64,000 nt of DNA, from the NCBI GenBank assembly GCA_021307345.1, contig CP089930.1:1612001-1676000 (forward strand), read 5' to 3'. A program made the position numbers and the translations under genes. The DNA comes from Escherichia coli (GTDB lineage Bacteria > Pseudomonadota > Gammaproteobacteria > Enterobacterales > Enterobacteriaceae). The notes beneath the pieces are model-generated. The model did not search any database. It was not told the origin of the DNA and worked only from the letters and a program-made list of their open reading frames with translations. Below are positions 1 through 10,935 of this stretch, one piece after another (positions within the stretch are counted from its first letter, which is position 1; every line of letters begins with the position of its first letter).

Positions 1-791
1 GGCCCACCCGCCTGATCCTGCAATGTTGCCGCACGACCATCCCAGAACTGCTCAACGTTAAATACTGAGTTAAATACCGTCGGCGCGTTAATCGGCCCAA
101 CTGCGCCACCAACACCAATCGATGTTTTTCTGCCATCGACGCCCCCCGCATTCAACGCATGGCAATGAGCGCATGAAATGGTGCTATCAGCCGATAAACG
201 GGGATCGTGATACAGCGCAAAACCCAACGCCACTTTTTGCGCATCGGTAGGCAGTTTTTGCGGGATGGGCTGCACCGGTTCATTGCGATGCTCCGGCGCA
301 GTGTCATTACTGGCGTAATATTCCGCGCGCTGTTTTGCAATCCAGGCCAGTATTTCCGCCCGCTCTTCATCACTCACCTTACCCGCCCAGTGTAGCGCGG
401 TATAACGCGTTGGTGGCATAGTTTCATACTGCATCACCCATTCAATCTTGTTCAGATCGCTTTGCGAAACGGGTTTATCTGCCAGCAGAGCCGCACGCAC
501 TGCCTCGAGGTTAAAAGATTTATATCCGAGCCTAATGTCGTAATCCATCAACTGTTTCGCGCCAGGAATATAATAATAGACGGGTAATTCTGCGGAAGGC
601 GTATGGCAATAGTCGCATCCTTTTTCGCGGAGAAAACCTAAAACATTATTATTTTCACTGACAGCTGATGCCTGAACATTAGCCTGTTTACTGCGTTTAT
701 TATCGTGGTACCACACATAACCAGATAATCCTAAATAGCAAATCGCGACGCCAGCCAGGCCGATCGCGGTAATACGTGAGACCATTTTCAT
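1..791 (-). CDS. yhjA: Cytochrome c peroxidase YhjA (Ccp), N-terminal part, cut by window edge
   Basis: This is a periplasmic c-type haem peroxidase that uses quinol-derived electrons to reduce H2O2, which supports anaerobic respiration on peroxide. About 263 codons are visible; the C-terminal part lies beyond base 1. The start is the ATG read at 791-789 (MKMVSR); a second ATG two codons later is possible. A hydrophobic segment at residues 4-28 looks like an uncleaved membrane anchor or signal. Two haem c motifs are visible, CDYCH near residue 59 and CAHCH near residue 207. The E. coli protein is tri-haem, with an extra N-terminal haem domain compared with classical di-haem CcpA. An FNR box and a -10 element lie just upstream. 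The gene is divergent from treF. Confidence 0.93.
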   Translation of the reverse strand, partial: MKMVSRITAIGLAGVAICYLGLSGYVWYHDNKRSKQANVQASAVSENNNVLGFLREKGCDYCHTPSAELPVYYYIPGAKQLMDYDIRLGYKSFNLEAVRAALLADKPVSQSDLNKIEWVMQYETMPPTRYTALHWAGKVSDEERAEILAWIAKQRAEYYASNDTAPEHRNEPVQPIPQKLPTDAQKVALGFALYHDPRLSADSTISCAHCHALNAGGVDGRKTSIGVGGAVGPINAPTVFNSVFNVEQFWDGRAATLQDQAGG

Positions 792-871
792 TATTCTTCC
801 CTCACGGTAGTGAGTTATTGTGACCCAGAAAATTTTCCAGAATGCTGCAAACGTCTCTGCGAGACAAAGCC

Positions 872-877
872 ATCATA
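872..877 (-). promoter_or_regulatory. Predicted -10 element of the yhjA promoter
   Basis: The minus strand reads TATGAT here. That would put a start site near 865 and the centre of the FNR box at about -41.5, the classical class II activator spacing. The spacing is counted from the sequence; the start site itself is inferred. Confidence 0.55.
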
Positions 878-898
878 AAAAACAGGGAGATACGCTTT

Positions 899-912
899 TT
901 GATAGGAATCAA
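899..912 (-). promoter_or_regulatory. FNR binding site upstream of yhjA
   Basis: TTGAT-AGGA-ATCAA is an exact match to the FNR consensus TTGAT-N4-ATCAA. FNR activation of yhjA under low oxygen (with OxyR) is established for E. coli. The site is far from treF (about 285 bp) and well placed for yhjA, so I assign it there. Confidence 0.85.
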
Positions 913-1165
913 TCAATTACATGAATATAAACTATCAATAAGATAGCCTGTGCCTATTACCCAGATCAGGAATGGCATATCATGATTACGGGGGAGACCA
1001 TGATTGAATGTTCTGAAAATGAAAAACAACACGAAATCCGTATTTTTATAAATTCCATTGATATTAGCGCGTTATATTTTTTGTCCCATTAATAAACGTG
1101 ATCCACCGCACGCTTCGTCGCCCATCGACCGGAGCGAATGACTACGCTTAAAGGAAAGCCGATAA

Positions 1166-2845
<1,680 letters not shown>

Positions 2846-2848
2846 TAT

Positions 2849-2888
2849 TTTTTACAGCCAGCCACTAACGTCCTACTGGCTGTAAAAT
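2849..2888. terminator. Bidirectional terminator between treF and yhjB
   Basis: The hairpin stem TTTACAGCCAG (2851-2861) pairs with CTGGCTGTAAA (2876-2886). A T-run lies on one side and an A-run on the other, so the stem can stop transcription of the convergent treF and yhjB genes in both directions. Confidence 0.8.
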
Positions 2889-2896
2889 TATCCTCT

Positions 2897-3499
2897 TCAG
2901 GAGGAGATATTTAGCATCATCGCCGCCTGGGTACGATTTTTCACTTCCAGACGGCGATAGAGCGATTCCAGGTGCGCTTTTACCGTTCCGGTGCTGATAT
3001 TTAATGCCCGACCAATCTCTTTATTCGATTCGCCCGCCGCCAGCATGGTTAAAATTTCCCGCTGGCGGGCGCTTAACGATTTGAGATCTTTCGTATCCTT
3101 TTCCGGCGTGGTTCGCCAGTCACCGGGCAGAAACATCATTCCCATCGCCGCACTATTGACCGCCAACACAAACGTATCGATCGAAGAATCACGCGGTACA
3201 ATCGCCATCACATTGAAATGAATAACCTCCTGCAACCATCGTTTGTTGCAATCCGAAGCCGTGATTAACACCTTAACCTCAGGAAATTGCACCACGGTTT
3301 TTTGCAACAACCAGTAGCAAAACTCCCCATCCTGATCGCCATCGAGCATAACTAAGGCTTCAGGGTAGCTTTCCAGCTTTTGCCATAACTCGTCTGCCTG
3401 ACCGACGCCCTGAATACCTACGCCTGGAATACGTTGCTGTAAACTGATTTTCATTCCATGAATAAATATTGACTGCCTGTCAAACATGATTATTTGCAT
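2897..3499 (-). CDS. yhjB: LuxR/FixJ-type transcriptional regulator YhjB
   Basis: This is a 200-aa response-regulator-like protein. The N-terminal 130 residues resemble a receiver domain, with a candidate acidic pocket around MLDGDQDGE. The C-terminal 60 residues are a clear LuxR helix-turn-helix (SARQREILTMLAAGESNKEI, then STGTVKAHLESLYRRL). No sensor kinase is adjacent, so it is an orphan regulator. Its target and signal are not firmly established. It is convergent with treF and shares that terminator, and it is divergent from rcdB across a 517-bp spacer. Confidence 0.9.
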   Translation of the reverse strand: MQIIMFDRQSIFIHGMKISLQQRIPGVGIQGVGQADELWQKLESYPEALVMLDGDQDGEFCYWLLQKTVVQFPEVKVLITASDCNKRWLQEVIHFNVMAIVPRDSSIDTFVLAVNSAAMGMMFLPGDWRTTPEKDTKDLKSLSARQREILTMLAAGESNKEIGRALNISTGTVKAHLESLYRRLEVKNRTQAAMMLNISS

Positions 3500-4016
3500 T
3501 ACTGAATCTCCACCTGAATACGTTAAAAAGACTTAAGTAGTGGAAGGGTATTACCCGAGAGACAAAATAAGAATTCGCCATTTGGCGGAGGCCATTCTAC
3601 AGAGATGAAAGACAGAAAATAGTTACCGATATAAATAGTTACAGCTAAACGCCTGAAATTACATGTCGAGGGCACTATTTAAAAAAATCTTAAGGAATTC
3701 CTTATATTTTCGCGCCACGTTCCGATTAACCAGGCCAATTTAGCGCACGCTTTAATAGCATCCATAGTTTAAGAAAGTGACTGGATTACGCACAAATACA
3801 CAATGTTGTATGTCCGCATTTTATAAAACGAATCAAAATTTTGGCTTTGTGTTGGTTATTTCTCTATGCCGAGACGCGAATCCGCCTTTGATTCTCTAAA
3901 ATCGCCTCACTTTCAACGTTGCATCGTTGTGAAATCATGCATTAGATGTTAGAAAAACAATAAATAATGCGATATACGCGTTACTGTTTCGCTGTGAACA
4001 ACAATCGGTAAAAGAA
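3500..4016. other. yhjB-rcdB intergenic region
   Basis: This 517-bp AT-rich spacer separates divergent regulator genes and must hold both promoters. I see AT-rich tracts around 3680-3720 and 3800-3870, but no clear operator, repeat or small gene. Confidence 0.6.
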
Positions 4017-4916
4017 ATGGATAAAATTCACGCAATGCAGTTGTTCATCAAGGTTGCGGAGCTGGAGAGTTTTTCCCGCGCGGCGGATTTCTTTGCATTG
4101 CCAAAAGGAAGCGTTTCGCGCCAGATACAGGCACTGGAACATCAACTTGGCACCCAGCTTCTCCAGCGCACCACGCGACGGGTCAAACTCACACCTGATG
4201 GCATGACCTATTACCAACGGGCAAAAGATGTGTTGAGTAATCTCAACGAACTGGACGGTTTATTTCAGCAGGGCGCCACCAGCATCAGCGGTAAATTGCG
4301 CATCGATATCCCATCCGGGATGGCAAAAACCCTGCTACTGCCGCGTCTGCCCGAATTTCTCCATCAATATCCGGGAATTGAACTGGAATTAAGCAGCAAT
4401 GACCGTCCGGTAGATATTCTTCATGATGGCTTTGATTGCGTAGTACGCACGGGAACGTTGCCCGACGATGGACTCATCACCCGTCCCCTCGGCAAACTGA
4501 CGATGGTCAACTGCGCCAGTCCGCACTATCTGACGCGCTTTGGTTATCCGCAAAGTCCCGACGACCTGACTTCGCACGCGGTAGTGCATTACACGCCACA
4601 TCTGGGCGCGCATCCGTTGGGTTTTGAGGTTGCCAGTGTTAATGGCGTCCAGTGGTTTAAGTCCGGCGGTATGTTGACGGTAAACAGTAGAGAAAACTAT
4701 CTTGCCGCCGGTCTGGCGGGACTGGGGATTATTCAGATCCCCCGCGTCACCGTACGCGAAGCCCTACGCGCCAGACAGCTTATCGAAGTGTTACCCAACT
4801 ACCGCGCCGAACCACGTTCCATTTCTCTGGTTTACCCACAGCGTCGGGAGCTTTCCCGCCGTGTAAACCTGTTTATGCAGTGGCTGGCTGGCGTGATGAA
4901 AGAGTACCTGGACTGA
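4017..4916 (+). CDS. rcdB: LysR-family transcriptional regulator RcdB (YhjC)
   Basis: This is a 299-aa LysR-type regulator with an N-terminal winged helix-turn-helix at about residues 3-60 (ELESFSRAADFFALPKGSVS, then RQIQALEHQLGTQLLQRTTR). The remainder is a LysR substrate-binding domain of the CrgA/DmlR type. RcdB is reported to influence csgD, the master biofilm regulator, which fits its place near the cellulose genes. The inducer is unknown. The ATG at 4017 is chosen because the HTH starts at once after it; in-frame upstream extension is possible. yhjD follows 48 bp downstream on the same strand, so the two may be co-transcribed. Confidence 0.92.
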   Translation: MDKIHAMQLFIKVAELESFSRAADFFALPKGSVSRQIQALEHQLGTQLLQRTTRRVKLTPDGMTYYQRAKDVLSNLNELDGLFQQGATSISGKLRIDIPSGMAKTLLLPRLPEFLHQYPGIELELSSNDRPVDILHDGFDCVVRTGTLPDDGLITRPLGKLTMVNCASPHYLTRFGYPQSPDDLTSHAVVHYTPHLGAHPLGFEVASVNGVQWFKSGGMLTVNSRENYLAAGLAGLGIIQIPRVTVREALRARQLIEVLPNYRAEPRSISLVYPQRRELSRRVNLFMQWLAGVMKEYLD

Positions 4917-4964
4917 CCGACTATACTTTTTAAGAAAGACAACGACAGAAGGACTAAAGAGCGG

Positions 4965-5978
4965 ATGACGCAGGAAAACGAGATCAAACGTCCCACCCAG
5001 GATCTGGAGCACGAGCCAATTAAGCATCTGGATAATAGCGATAAAGGCGGCAAAGTTAGCCAGGCGCTGGAAACCGTCACCACCACCGCCGAAAAAATCC
5101 AACGCCAACCGATCATCGCACACCTTATTCGCGCGACAGAACGCTTTAACGATCGGCTGGGTAACCAGTTTGGTGCGGCTATCACCTATTTCTCGTTTTT
5201 GTCGATGATCCCGATTTTGATGGTGTCGTTTGCCGCAGGGGGTTTTGTGCTGGCCTCCCATCCGATGCTGTTACAGGATATCTTCGATAAGATTCTGCAA
5301 AACATCAGCGATCCGACGCTTGCCGCCACGTTGAAAAACACCATCAACACTGCCGTTCAGCAGCGTACTACCGTAGGACTTGTCGGGTTAGCCGTGGCGC
5401 TATACTCCGGCATCAACTGGATGGGGAATTTACGTGAAGCAATTCGCGCCCAATCGCGCGATGTCTGGGAACGTTCGCCGCAAGATCAGGAGAAGTTCTG
5501 GGTAAAATATCTGCGTGACTTTATTTCGCTGATTGGTTTGTTGATTGCGCTGATTGTGACGCTTTCGATCACCTCGGTTGCCGGTTCTGCGCAACAAATG
5601 ATTATTAGCGCGCTGCACCTTAATAGCATTGAGTGGCTGAAACCGACGTGGCGGTTGATTGGTCTGGCGATTTCTATCTTTGCCAACTATCTGCTTTTCT
5701 TTTGGATCTTCTGGCGCCTGCCACGCCACCGTCCGCGTAGAAAGGCGCTGATTCGCGGGACATTCCTCGCAGCGATTGGTTTTGAAGTGATTAAAATCGT
5801 GATGACCTACACCCTGCCGTCGTTGATGAAATCCCCGTCTGGCGCAGCATTTGGTTCCGTGCTGGGGCTGATGGCGTTTTTCTACTTCTTTGCTCGTCTG
5901 ACGCTGTTTTGTGCGGCGTGGATTGCCACCGCCGAGTACAAAGATGACCCGCGAATGCCGGGGAAAACGCAGCCTTAA
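4965..5978 (+). CDS. yhjD: Inner-membrane protein YhjD (YihY/BrkB family)
   Basis: This 337-aa protein has a hydrophilic N terminus of about 65 residues followed by about six membrane segments, ending in a short cytoplasmic tail. It belongs to the YihY/BrkB family (historically mis-described as RNase BN). In E. coli a point mutation in yhjD lets cells survive with only lipid IVA, suggesting a role in lipid A precursor handling or export, but the native activity is unproved. It follows rcdB on the same strand and is trailed by a REP element. Confidence 0.92.
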   Translation: MTQENEIKRPTQDLEHEPIKHLDNSDKGGKVSQALETVTTTAEKIQRQPIIAHLIRATERFNDRLGNQFGAAITYFSFLSMIPILMVSFAAGGFVLASHPMLLQDIFDKILQNISDPTLAATLKNTINTAVQQRTTVGLVGLAVALYSGINWMGNLREAIRAQSRDVWERSPQDQEKFWVKYLRDFISLIGLLIALIVTLSITSVAGSAQQMIISALHLNSIEWLKPTWRLIGLAISIFANYLLFFWIFWRLPRHRPRRKALIRGTFLAAIGFEVIKIVMTYTLPSLMKSPSGAAFGSVLGLMAFFYFFARLTLFCAAWIATAEYKDDPRMPGKTQP

Positions 5979-5981
5979 AAT

Positions 5982-6060
5982 ATGCCGGATGCGGCGTAAA
6001 CGCCTTATTCGGCCTGGCTCCCCGTAGGCCGGATAAAATGTGCCAGCATCGCATCCGGCT
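5982..6060. repeat. REP/BIME palindromic repeat after yhjD
   Basis: Two REP half-units in opposite orientation are present: ATGCCGGATGCGGCGTAAA, and GTAGGCCGGATAAAA followed by GCATCGCATCCGGC. This is the usual E. coli extragenic BIME and can stabilise or terminate upstream mRNA. Confidence 0.9.
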
Positions 6061-6371
6061 ATAATGCGCACATAACCTCTTGAAACTCTTCCCCAGAGCC
6101 TCTTAAGCCATCTATTTAGGAGCAAACAATTTCATTCCAACTCATAACCCCAGCATATAAATCCAGTTGGTAACTTTTATTTAACCTAAAACCAGTTTTA
6201 TTGACTATTTATGAAATTGTGTGAAGCATTTCATAGAAGAAAAATCACCAGCCTAAACATTATTCCCTTTTTGCCTGGTTTTTGACCATTTCCGCGATTT
6301 GTTACACATTGAAATATCACTTTTGCTGTGCGTAATATGGCTATTCGTTAGCCAAAAAATAAGAAAAGATT
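6061..6371. other. yhjD-yhjE spacer
   Basis: About 310 bp of AT-rich non-coding DNA leads to yhjE and presumably holds its promoter. A weak AAGAAAAG ribosome-site-like stretch precedes the yhjE ATG. I see no small ORF or strong operator. Confidence 0.55.
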
Positions 6372-7694
6372 ATGCAAGCAACAGCCACAACACTCGAAAA
6401 TAACCAGGAATTCACGCCGGTAAACTCGCGTAATAAAGTCCTTGTCGCCTCTCTCATTGGCACGGCCATTGAGTTCTTCGACTTTTATATTTACGCCACT
6501 GCGGCCGTTATTGTGTTTCCGCATATCTTCTTCCCGCAGGGCGATCCTACGGCAGCAACGCTCCAGTCGCTCGCCACCTTCGCCATTGCCTTCGTCGCGC
6601 GCCCCATCGGCTCTGCCGTATTTGGTCATTTTGGCGATCGCGTTGGACGTAAAGCGACGCTGGTCGCCTCGTTGCTAACGATGGGAATTTCGACAGTGGT
6701 GATTGGTCTGTTGCCGGGCTATGCCACGATTGGTATTTTCGCCCCGCTGCTGCTGGCGCTGGCTCGATTTGGTCAGGGGCTGGGTTTAGGCGGTGAATGG
6801 GGCGGCGCGGCGCTGCTGGCAACTGAAAACGCCCCGCCGCGCAAACGTGCATTGTACGGCTCCTTCCCGCAACTGGGCGCACCGATTGGCTTCTTCTTTG
6901 CCAACGGCACTTTCTTGCTGCTTTCCTGGCTACTGACCGACGAACAGTTTATGAGCTGGGGCTGGCGCGTACCGTTTATCTTCTCGGCGGTGCTGGTGAT
7001 TATCGGCCTGTATGTCCGCGTTTCACTGCATGAGTCGCCGGTGTTTGAGAAAGTCGCTAAAGCGAAAAAGCAGGTGAAAATCCCGCTGGGTACGCTGCTG
7101 ACCAAACATGTTCGCGTAACCGTACTGGGTACGTTCATTATGCTGGCAACCTATACGCTGTTTTACATCATGACCGTCTACTCGATGACCTTTAGTACCG
7201 CCGCCGCGCCAGTTGGGCTTGGCCTGCCGCGTAACGAAGTATTGTGGATGCTGATGATGGCAGTGATTGGTTTTGGCGTGATGGTGCCAGTCGCCGGATT
7301 ACTGGCTGATGCCTTTGGTCGCCGTAAAAGCATGGTAATCATCACGACGCTGATCATCCTGTTCGCGCTGTTCGCCTTTAACCCGTTGCTCGGTTCTGGC
7401 AACCCGATTCTGGTTTTTGCCTTCCTGCTGCTGGGGTTAAGTCTGATGGGGCTGACTTTCGGGCCGATGGGCGCGCTGTTGCCAGAACTGTTCCCGACGG
7501 AAGTGCGTTACACCGGAGCATCGTTCTCTTACAACGTATCGTCGATTCTTGGGGCTTCCGTTGCGCCGTATATCGCAGCCTGGTTGCAGACTAACTACGG
7601 GTTAGGCGCAGTGGGGTTATATCTGGCGGCGATGGCTGGCTTGACGTTAATTGCCTTGCTGCTGACGCATGAGACGCGGCATCAGTCGTTGTAA
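6372..7694 (+). CDS. yhjE: MFS metabolite:H+ symporter-family transporter YhjE
   Basis: This 440-aa major facilitator has twelve predicted membrane segments and belongs to the metabolite:proton symporter (MHS) group with ShiA, ProP and KgtP. The loop 2-3 signature FGDRVGRKATL is present, and its second-half counterpart appears as LADAFGRRKSMV. An acidic FFDFYIY motif in helix 1 is typical of MHS carriers. The substrate is not established. The gene is monocistronic, preceded by a long spacer and followed by a repeat-rich region before the convergent yhjG. Confidence 0.92.
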   Translation: MQATATTLENNQEFTPVNSRNKVLVASLIGTAIEFFDFYIYATAAVIVFPHIFFPQGDPTAATLQSLATFAIAFVARPIGSAVFGHFGDRVGRKATLVASLLTMGISTVVIGLLPGYATIGIFAPLLLALARFGQGLGLGGEWGGAALLATENAPPRKRALYGSFPQLGAPIGFFFANGTFLLLSWLLTDEQFMSWGWRVPFIFSAVLVIIGLYVRVSLHESPVFEKVAKAKKQVKIPLGTLLTKHVRVTVLGTFIMLATYTLFYIMTVYSMTFSTAAAPVGLGLPRNEVLWMLMMAVIGFGVMVPVAGLLADAFGRRKSMVIITTLIILFALFAFNPLLGSGNPILVFAFLLLGLSLMGLTFGPMGALLPELFPTEVRYTGASFSYNVSSILGASVAPYIAAWLQTNYGLGAVGLYLAAMAGLTLIALLLTHETRHQSL

Positions 7695-7704
7695 GTATCG
7701 TGCG

Positions 7705-7950
7705 GGCTGCCACCCTCACCCCAGCCCTCTCCCTGAAAGGGAGAGGGAGAAAAGCGGAGCGAGATGTTACATCGCGAGCATAACAGCCCTCCCCCCCAGA
7801 AAGTGAACGGAAAAGCGGTACTCGTTATTTCAACACGCACAAAACAGTCCCCTCGCCAGAAAGTGAACGGAAAAGTGGTACTCGTTATTTCAACACGCAC
7901 AAAACAGTCCCCTCGCCCCTTTGGGGAGAGGGTTAGGGTGAGGGGAACAC
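7705..7950. repeat. GC-rich inverted-repeat element with an internal tandem duplication
   Basis: The yhjE-yhjG spacer is bounded by two copies of a pyrimidine/purine-rich motif in opposite orientation: CCCTCACCCCAGCCCTCTCCC near 7711-7733, and GGAGAGGGTTAGGGTGAGGG near 7924-7943. Each contains a small self-complementary hairpin. This resembles the short palindromic repeats scattered in E. coli spacers, but I cannot name the family with certainty. It probably doubles as a terminator for the convergent yhjE and yhjG. Confidence 0.7.
7797..7916. repeat. 60-bp perfect-period tandem duplication
   Basis: Two adjacent 60-bp copies (7797-7856 and 7857-7916) differ at one base, C at 7816 versus T at 7876. 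Each begins CAGAAAGTGAACGG and ends CAGTCCCCTCGC. The unit is a multiple of three, so a minus-strand frame runs through both copies, but it has no coding signs. Confidence 0.95.
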
Positions 7951-7989
7951 GCTGCTCCCGAATTCACCAGCAAATCTAATCCAACCCCA

Positions 7990-10065
7990 TCACTTCTTCA
8001 TCTGCGACAAAATCGTCCGGCACTGATTAGCTTCACCTTCTGAAGGTGAGATCAGCGCCAGTAACGCCGCCGCAGGCGTCACCAACGTTGCCAGTGCCGC
8101 CGCAACAGCGCCACGGGCAATCAACGGCCCGGCCTTCACACCAGCCTGCGGACTCTTAAACGTCCCACGCACATACAGCGGCGAACGCAGCGTGATAATA
8201 CGAATCCCTTTGCTCTCCGGATCAATAGTCAAATCCAGTTGCTCCGAAGCAAAACTTGCCGTGCCGGTAACATTGATCAACGCATTCTCAGTATCGAAAG
8301 CAAAAATCTGCGGGCGTGCCACACCGTTAGCAATATCCACATTCGCCGCCGCGCAGTTCACCCGCACCTCATCATCACCGAAAATCGCACCGACAATGTA
8401 GTTGCCGACATTCAGCCCAACAATCTCCATCAGGTTGCGGCTCACCAGCCCGTCATTCATCAACAATTTCAGATTGCCGTTACTGTTCCCCAGCAGCGCC
8501 GCCACCGAGTTACCGCTACCACGCAGTTCAGCATCGCCATTCATTTCTCCCAGCGTTTTCTGCATCAGTTCTACATCCGGCATCAGCTCCTTCAGTTTCA
8601 GTCGACGAGCCTGTATATCCGCCCGCCCCTGCATCGGTTTTTTATCCCCTTCCAGATGAATATTCGCCGCAATGCTGCCGCCCGCCATGCCAAATTTCAG
8701 CGGTTGCAGACGCAGGTCAGCGTTTTTGAGGATGATATGGGTAGAAAGAGAGCTAATCGGCAAACTGCTGCCATGTTCTATGCGCCGCCCTTTGAAACGA
8801 ACATCAGCATCCATCGCATCCCATTTATCGGTTTCGAAGCGGTCATAAGGCAGCACTTTGCCCACAGGCTGAACGTTTTTCTCGCCCTTCTTCTGTTCAG
8901 AGCGTTTCGACTTTTCTGCCCCTTCCCCGGAATCAACGCCAATCAATGGCCCCAAATCAGCCAGCCGCAACTGCCGTGACTCAACGTCACCTTCCAGTTT
9001 TGGTCGCGGCTTACCGGTGGTGTAGACCAGAGAACCGTGGATATCGCTATCGCCAATGCGCCCGTTAAAGCCGCGATAATCAAAGACCGACGATTTTTCA
9101 GTGTCGATTTTCGCTACCAGCCGACCATCCGTTTCAAACGGCGGGGTATCGGGCAGCAGAACGCCCGTCAGTTCATAGAGATCACCCAGCGAATCGCCGG
9201 AAAATTTAAGCCGTAAATCGACGCCGCCCATTTTCATTGGGTCATTCACGACGCCATCAAAAGCAACACGGGTATTACCGGAGCGAAAATCAGCCTGCAC
9301 CGGAAAAGGTGTTCCTTCGCCACGCAGCGCCAGCATACCGCCTATTTTTCCTGTACCCGTGAGCGGTTCGCCGTTATAGCGCCCCTGCGCTTTCAGGCCA
9401 AAAACGTAATCGCCTACCTTCTCTTTATCTGCTTTACCTTTCGATCCAGTAACTTCGCTGAATGGCAACGGCTTGCCTAACGGATCGACAAAAATTTCCA
9501 GATCTGCTTTGCTTACTTTGTCATCAATAGCGATCCGCCCTTGATCGAACAGAATATTATCCAGACGGAACGACCACGCCGACGGCTTTGCATTCGCGTC
9601 TTTGTTGTCATCGTTGGCGAGATTAAACGTCCAGTTATTGTTCTTTTCTGAGAGGCGAATCAGGCGCGCGTCGGGCTTTTCCAGCTTGATCCAGGGCAGC
9701 CAGACCGTTTTAGTCAGCAACGCCAGCGGAGCCAGCGTCGCTTCTACGCGCGGTAAATGTACCATCGTCACTTCGGGAATATCCGGCGGGTTGCCGAGAA
9801 TGATGTCTTGTGCGTGTACATGAGGCCACGGCATCCAGCTACGCCAGCCGGTTTCCTGCTTTTGCCGTTCCCACACCACGCCAAGATCGCCACGGATGGC
9901 GAAGGGGCGATTCAGTTCCGCAGAGACTTTCTGGTTGATGGTCGGTTTGAGACGGTTCCAGTCAAACGTTGCAATCAAAATGATCGCCACGACGATCAAC
10001 AACAAGAAAGCCCCTGAAATCGCAGCGGTTATTTTGCCTGCTTTGCTCATAGTTCGCTTCCTCAC
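7990..10065 (-). CDS. yhjG: AsmA-family protein YhjG
   Basis: YhjG (691 aa) is a member of the AsmA-like group related to TamB and YhdP, inner-membrane-anchored periplasmic proteins linked to lipid transport and envelope homeostasis. It has one N-terminal membrane helix (about residues 10-32) and then a long beta-rich periplasmic region with the AsmA C-terminal module (GNSNGNLKLLMNDG, then DFETE-like repeats). The listed start is GTG at 10065. An ATG at 10050 (MSKAGK), preceded by GAGGAAG, has the better ribosome site and would give 686 aa. A lysine-rich linker (EKSKRSEQKKGEK) lies mid-protein. It is convergent with yhjE and same-strand with pdeH upstream. The exact cargo is unknown. Confidence 0.92.
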   Translation of the reverse strand: MRKRTMSKAGKITAAISGAFLLLIVVAIILIATFDWNRLKPTINQKVSAELNRPFAIRGDLGVVWERQKQETGWRSWMPWPHVHAQDIILGNPPDIPEVTMVHLPRVEATLAPLALLTKTVWLPWIKLEKPDARLIRLSEKNNNWTFNLANDDNKDANAKPSAWSFRLDNILFDQGRIAIDDKVSKADLEIFVDPLGKPLPFSEVTGSKGKADKEKVGDYVFGLKAQGRYNGEPLTGTGKIGGMLALRGEGTPFPVQADFRSGNTRVAFDGVVNDPMKMGGVDLRLKFSGDSLGDLYELTGVLLPDTPPFETDGRLVAKIDTEKSSVFDYRGFNGRIGDSDIHGSLVYTTGKPRPKLEGDVESRQLRLADLGPLIGVDSGEGAEKSKRSEQKKGEKNVQPVGKVLPYDRFETDKWDAMDADVRFKGRRIEHGSSLPISSLSTHIILKNADLRLQPLKFGMAGGSIAANIHLEGDKKPMQGRADIQARRLKLKELMPDVELMQKTLGEMNGDAELRGSGNSVAALLGNSNGNLKLLMNDGLVSRNLMEIVGLNVGNYIVGAIFGDDEVRVNCAAANVDIANGVARPQIFAFDTENALINVTGTASFASEQLDLTIDPESKGIRIITLRSPLYVRGTFKSPQAGVKAGPLIARGAVAAALATLVTPAAALLALISPSEGEANQCRTILSQMKK

Positions 10066-10119
10066 ATTCTTCCTGTGCCAGTCCTAAAGATAGTCCAGCC
10101 AGGCAGAAAATGAGGCGGC

Positions 10120-10887
10120 TTACAGAGCCAACACCACCGAGTCCAGCGTTTCGATTGGTGCCGGACGTGAAAGAAACCAGCCTTGTGCGGCGAATGCGGG
10201 AGAATTTTGCACATCGCCCCACTCTTCCTCAGTCTCGATACCTTCGACGATCACCCCACGGCAGTAGCGGTTCATCAAATGCAAAAGCTGGGAAAAGAGC
10301 GTGCGACCTTCGGGCGACTGGCGCAACATCACAAACAGTTCGCGAGCGATTTTGATGTAGTCGTAACGCACTTCACTTAGCGCAGAGAAATTTGCCATCC
10401 CGGTGCCAAAATCATCCAGCCACAGTGGGCCAAATTCGCACATCGAGGCAAACGTTGAATCTTTCGGTAGACGGATGTGTTCCACCAGTTCGAAACGCAG
10501 CCAGGGAAGACGGTCAATCTGACGCAAAATTTCCGGCTGCTGACGTAGGGCAAGAAGCGTAGGTCCATCAATATTAACCGATGCCAGCAGGCCGTGCTCA
10601 ACGAAGAACGCAGCTTTTTTCGCCAGTAAATCAATCTGTTCTTTCACCACATCCATACGATGCCTGACGGTGATTTCGGCAAAATAACGATCTGGCGGCA
10701 GCCGTTGCGAGGGATTATCAGGATGCGTGACAATGGTTAAAAGCTCCACGGCCATCAATCGTCCGGAAGTCTGGTAAATCGGCTGCCAGGTATAAACGCG
10801 CTCACACTGCAACCAAAAACGCCGTTCCTGCAAGCTCTCGATGCTTGTTTCAGGGTTGCTTATTCGCTGGATAACCTGCCTTATCAT
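10120..10887 (-). CDS. pdeH: c-di-GMP phosphodiesterase PdeH (YhjH)
   Basis: PdeH (255 aa) is a stand-alone cytoplasmic EAL-domain phosphodiesterase that hydrolyses c-di-GMP and keeps cells motile by preventing YcgR braking. The EAL signature reads VELLT here, and the later catalytic loop LDDFGTGMANFSAL is intact. There is no sensory domain. The ATG at 10887 (MIRQVI) gives the usual length; an upstream in-frame extension to 10932 would overlap the transcribed leader and is not needed. A near-consensus flagellar sigma28 promoter lies 49 bp upstream, so it is a class 3 flagellar gene. It works against the c-di-GMP-activated cellulose synthase encoded nearby. Confidence 0.96.
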   Translation of the reverse strand: MIRQVIQRISNPETSIESLQERRFWLQCERVYTWQPIYQTSGRLMAVELLTIVTHPDNPSQRLPPDRYFAEITVRHRMDVVKEQIDLLAKKAAFFVEHGLLASVNIDGPTLLALRQQPEILRQIDRLPWLRFELVEHIRLPKDSTFASMCEFGPLWLDDFGTGMANFSALSEVRYDYIKIARELFVMLRQSPEGRTLFSQLLHLMNRYCRGVIVEGIETEEEWGDVQNSPAFAAQGWFLSRPAPIETLDSVVLAL

Positions 10888-10935
10888 CGAAGATGTCCTG
10901 TGTTTAAAAGTGATGCTGCCCGGACTCGACAAATA

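Noticed and set aside
7682-7900. Minus-strand frame with a 20-residue internal repeat
   Set aside because: The repeat follows simply from the 60-bp tandem duplication; no ribosome site or homologue is recognised.
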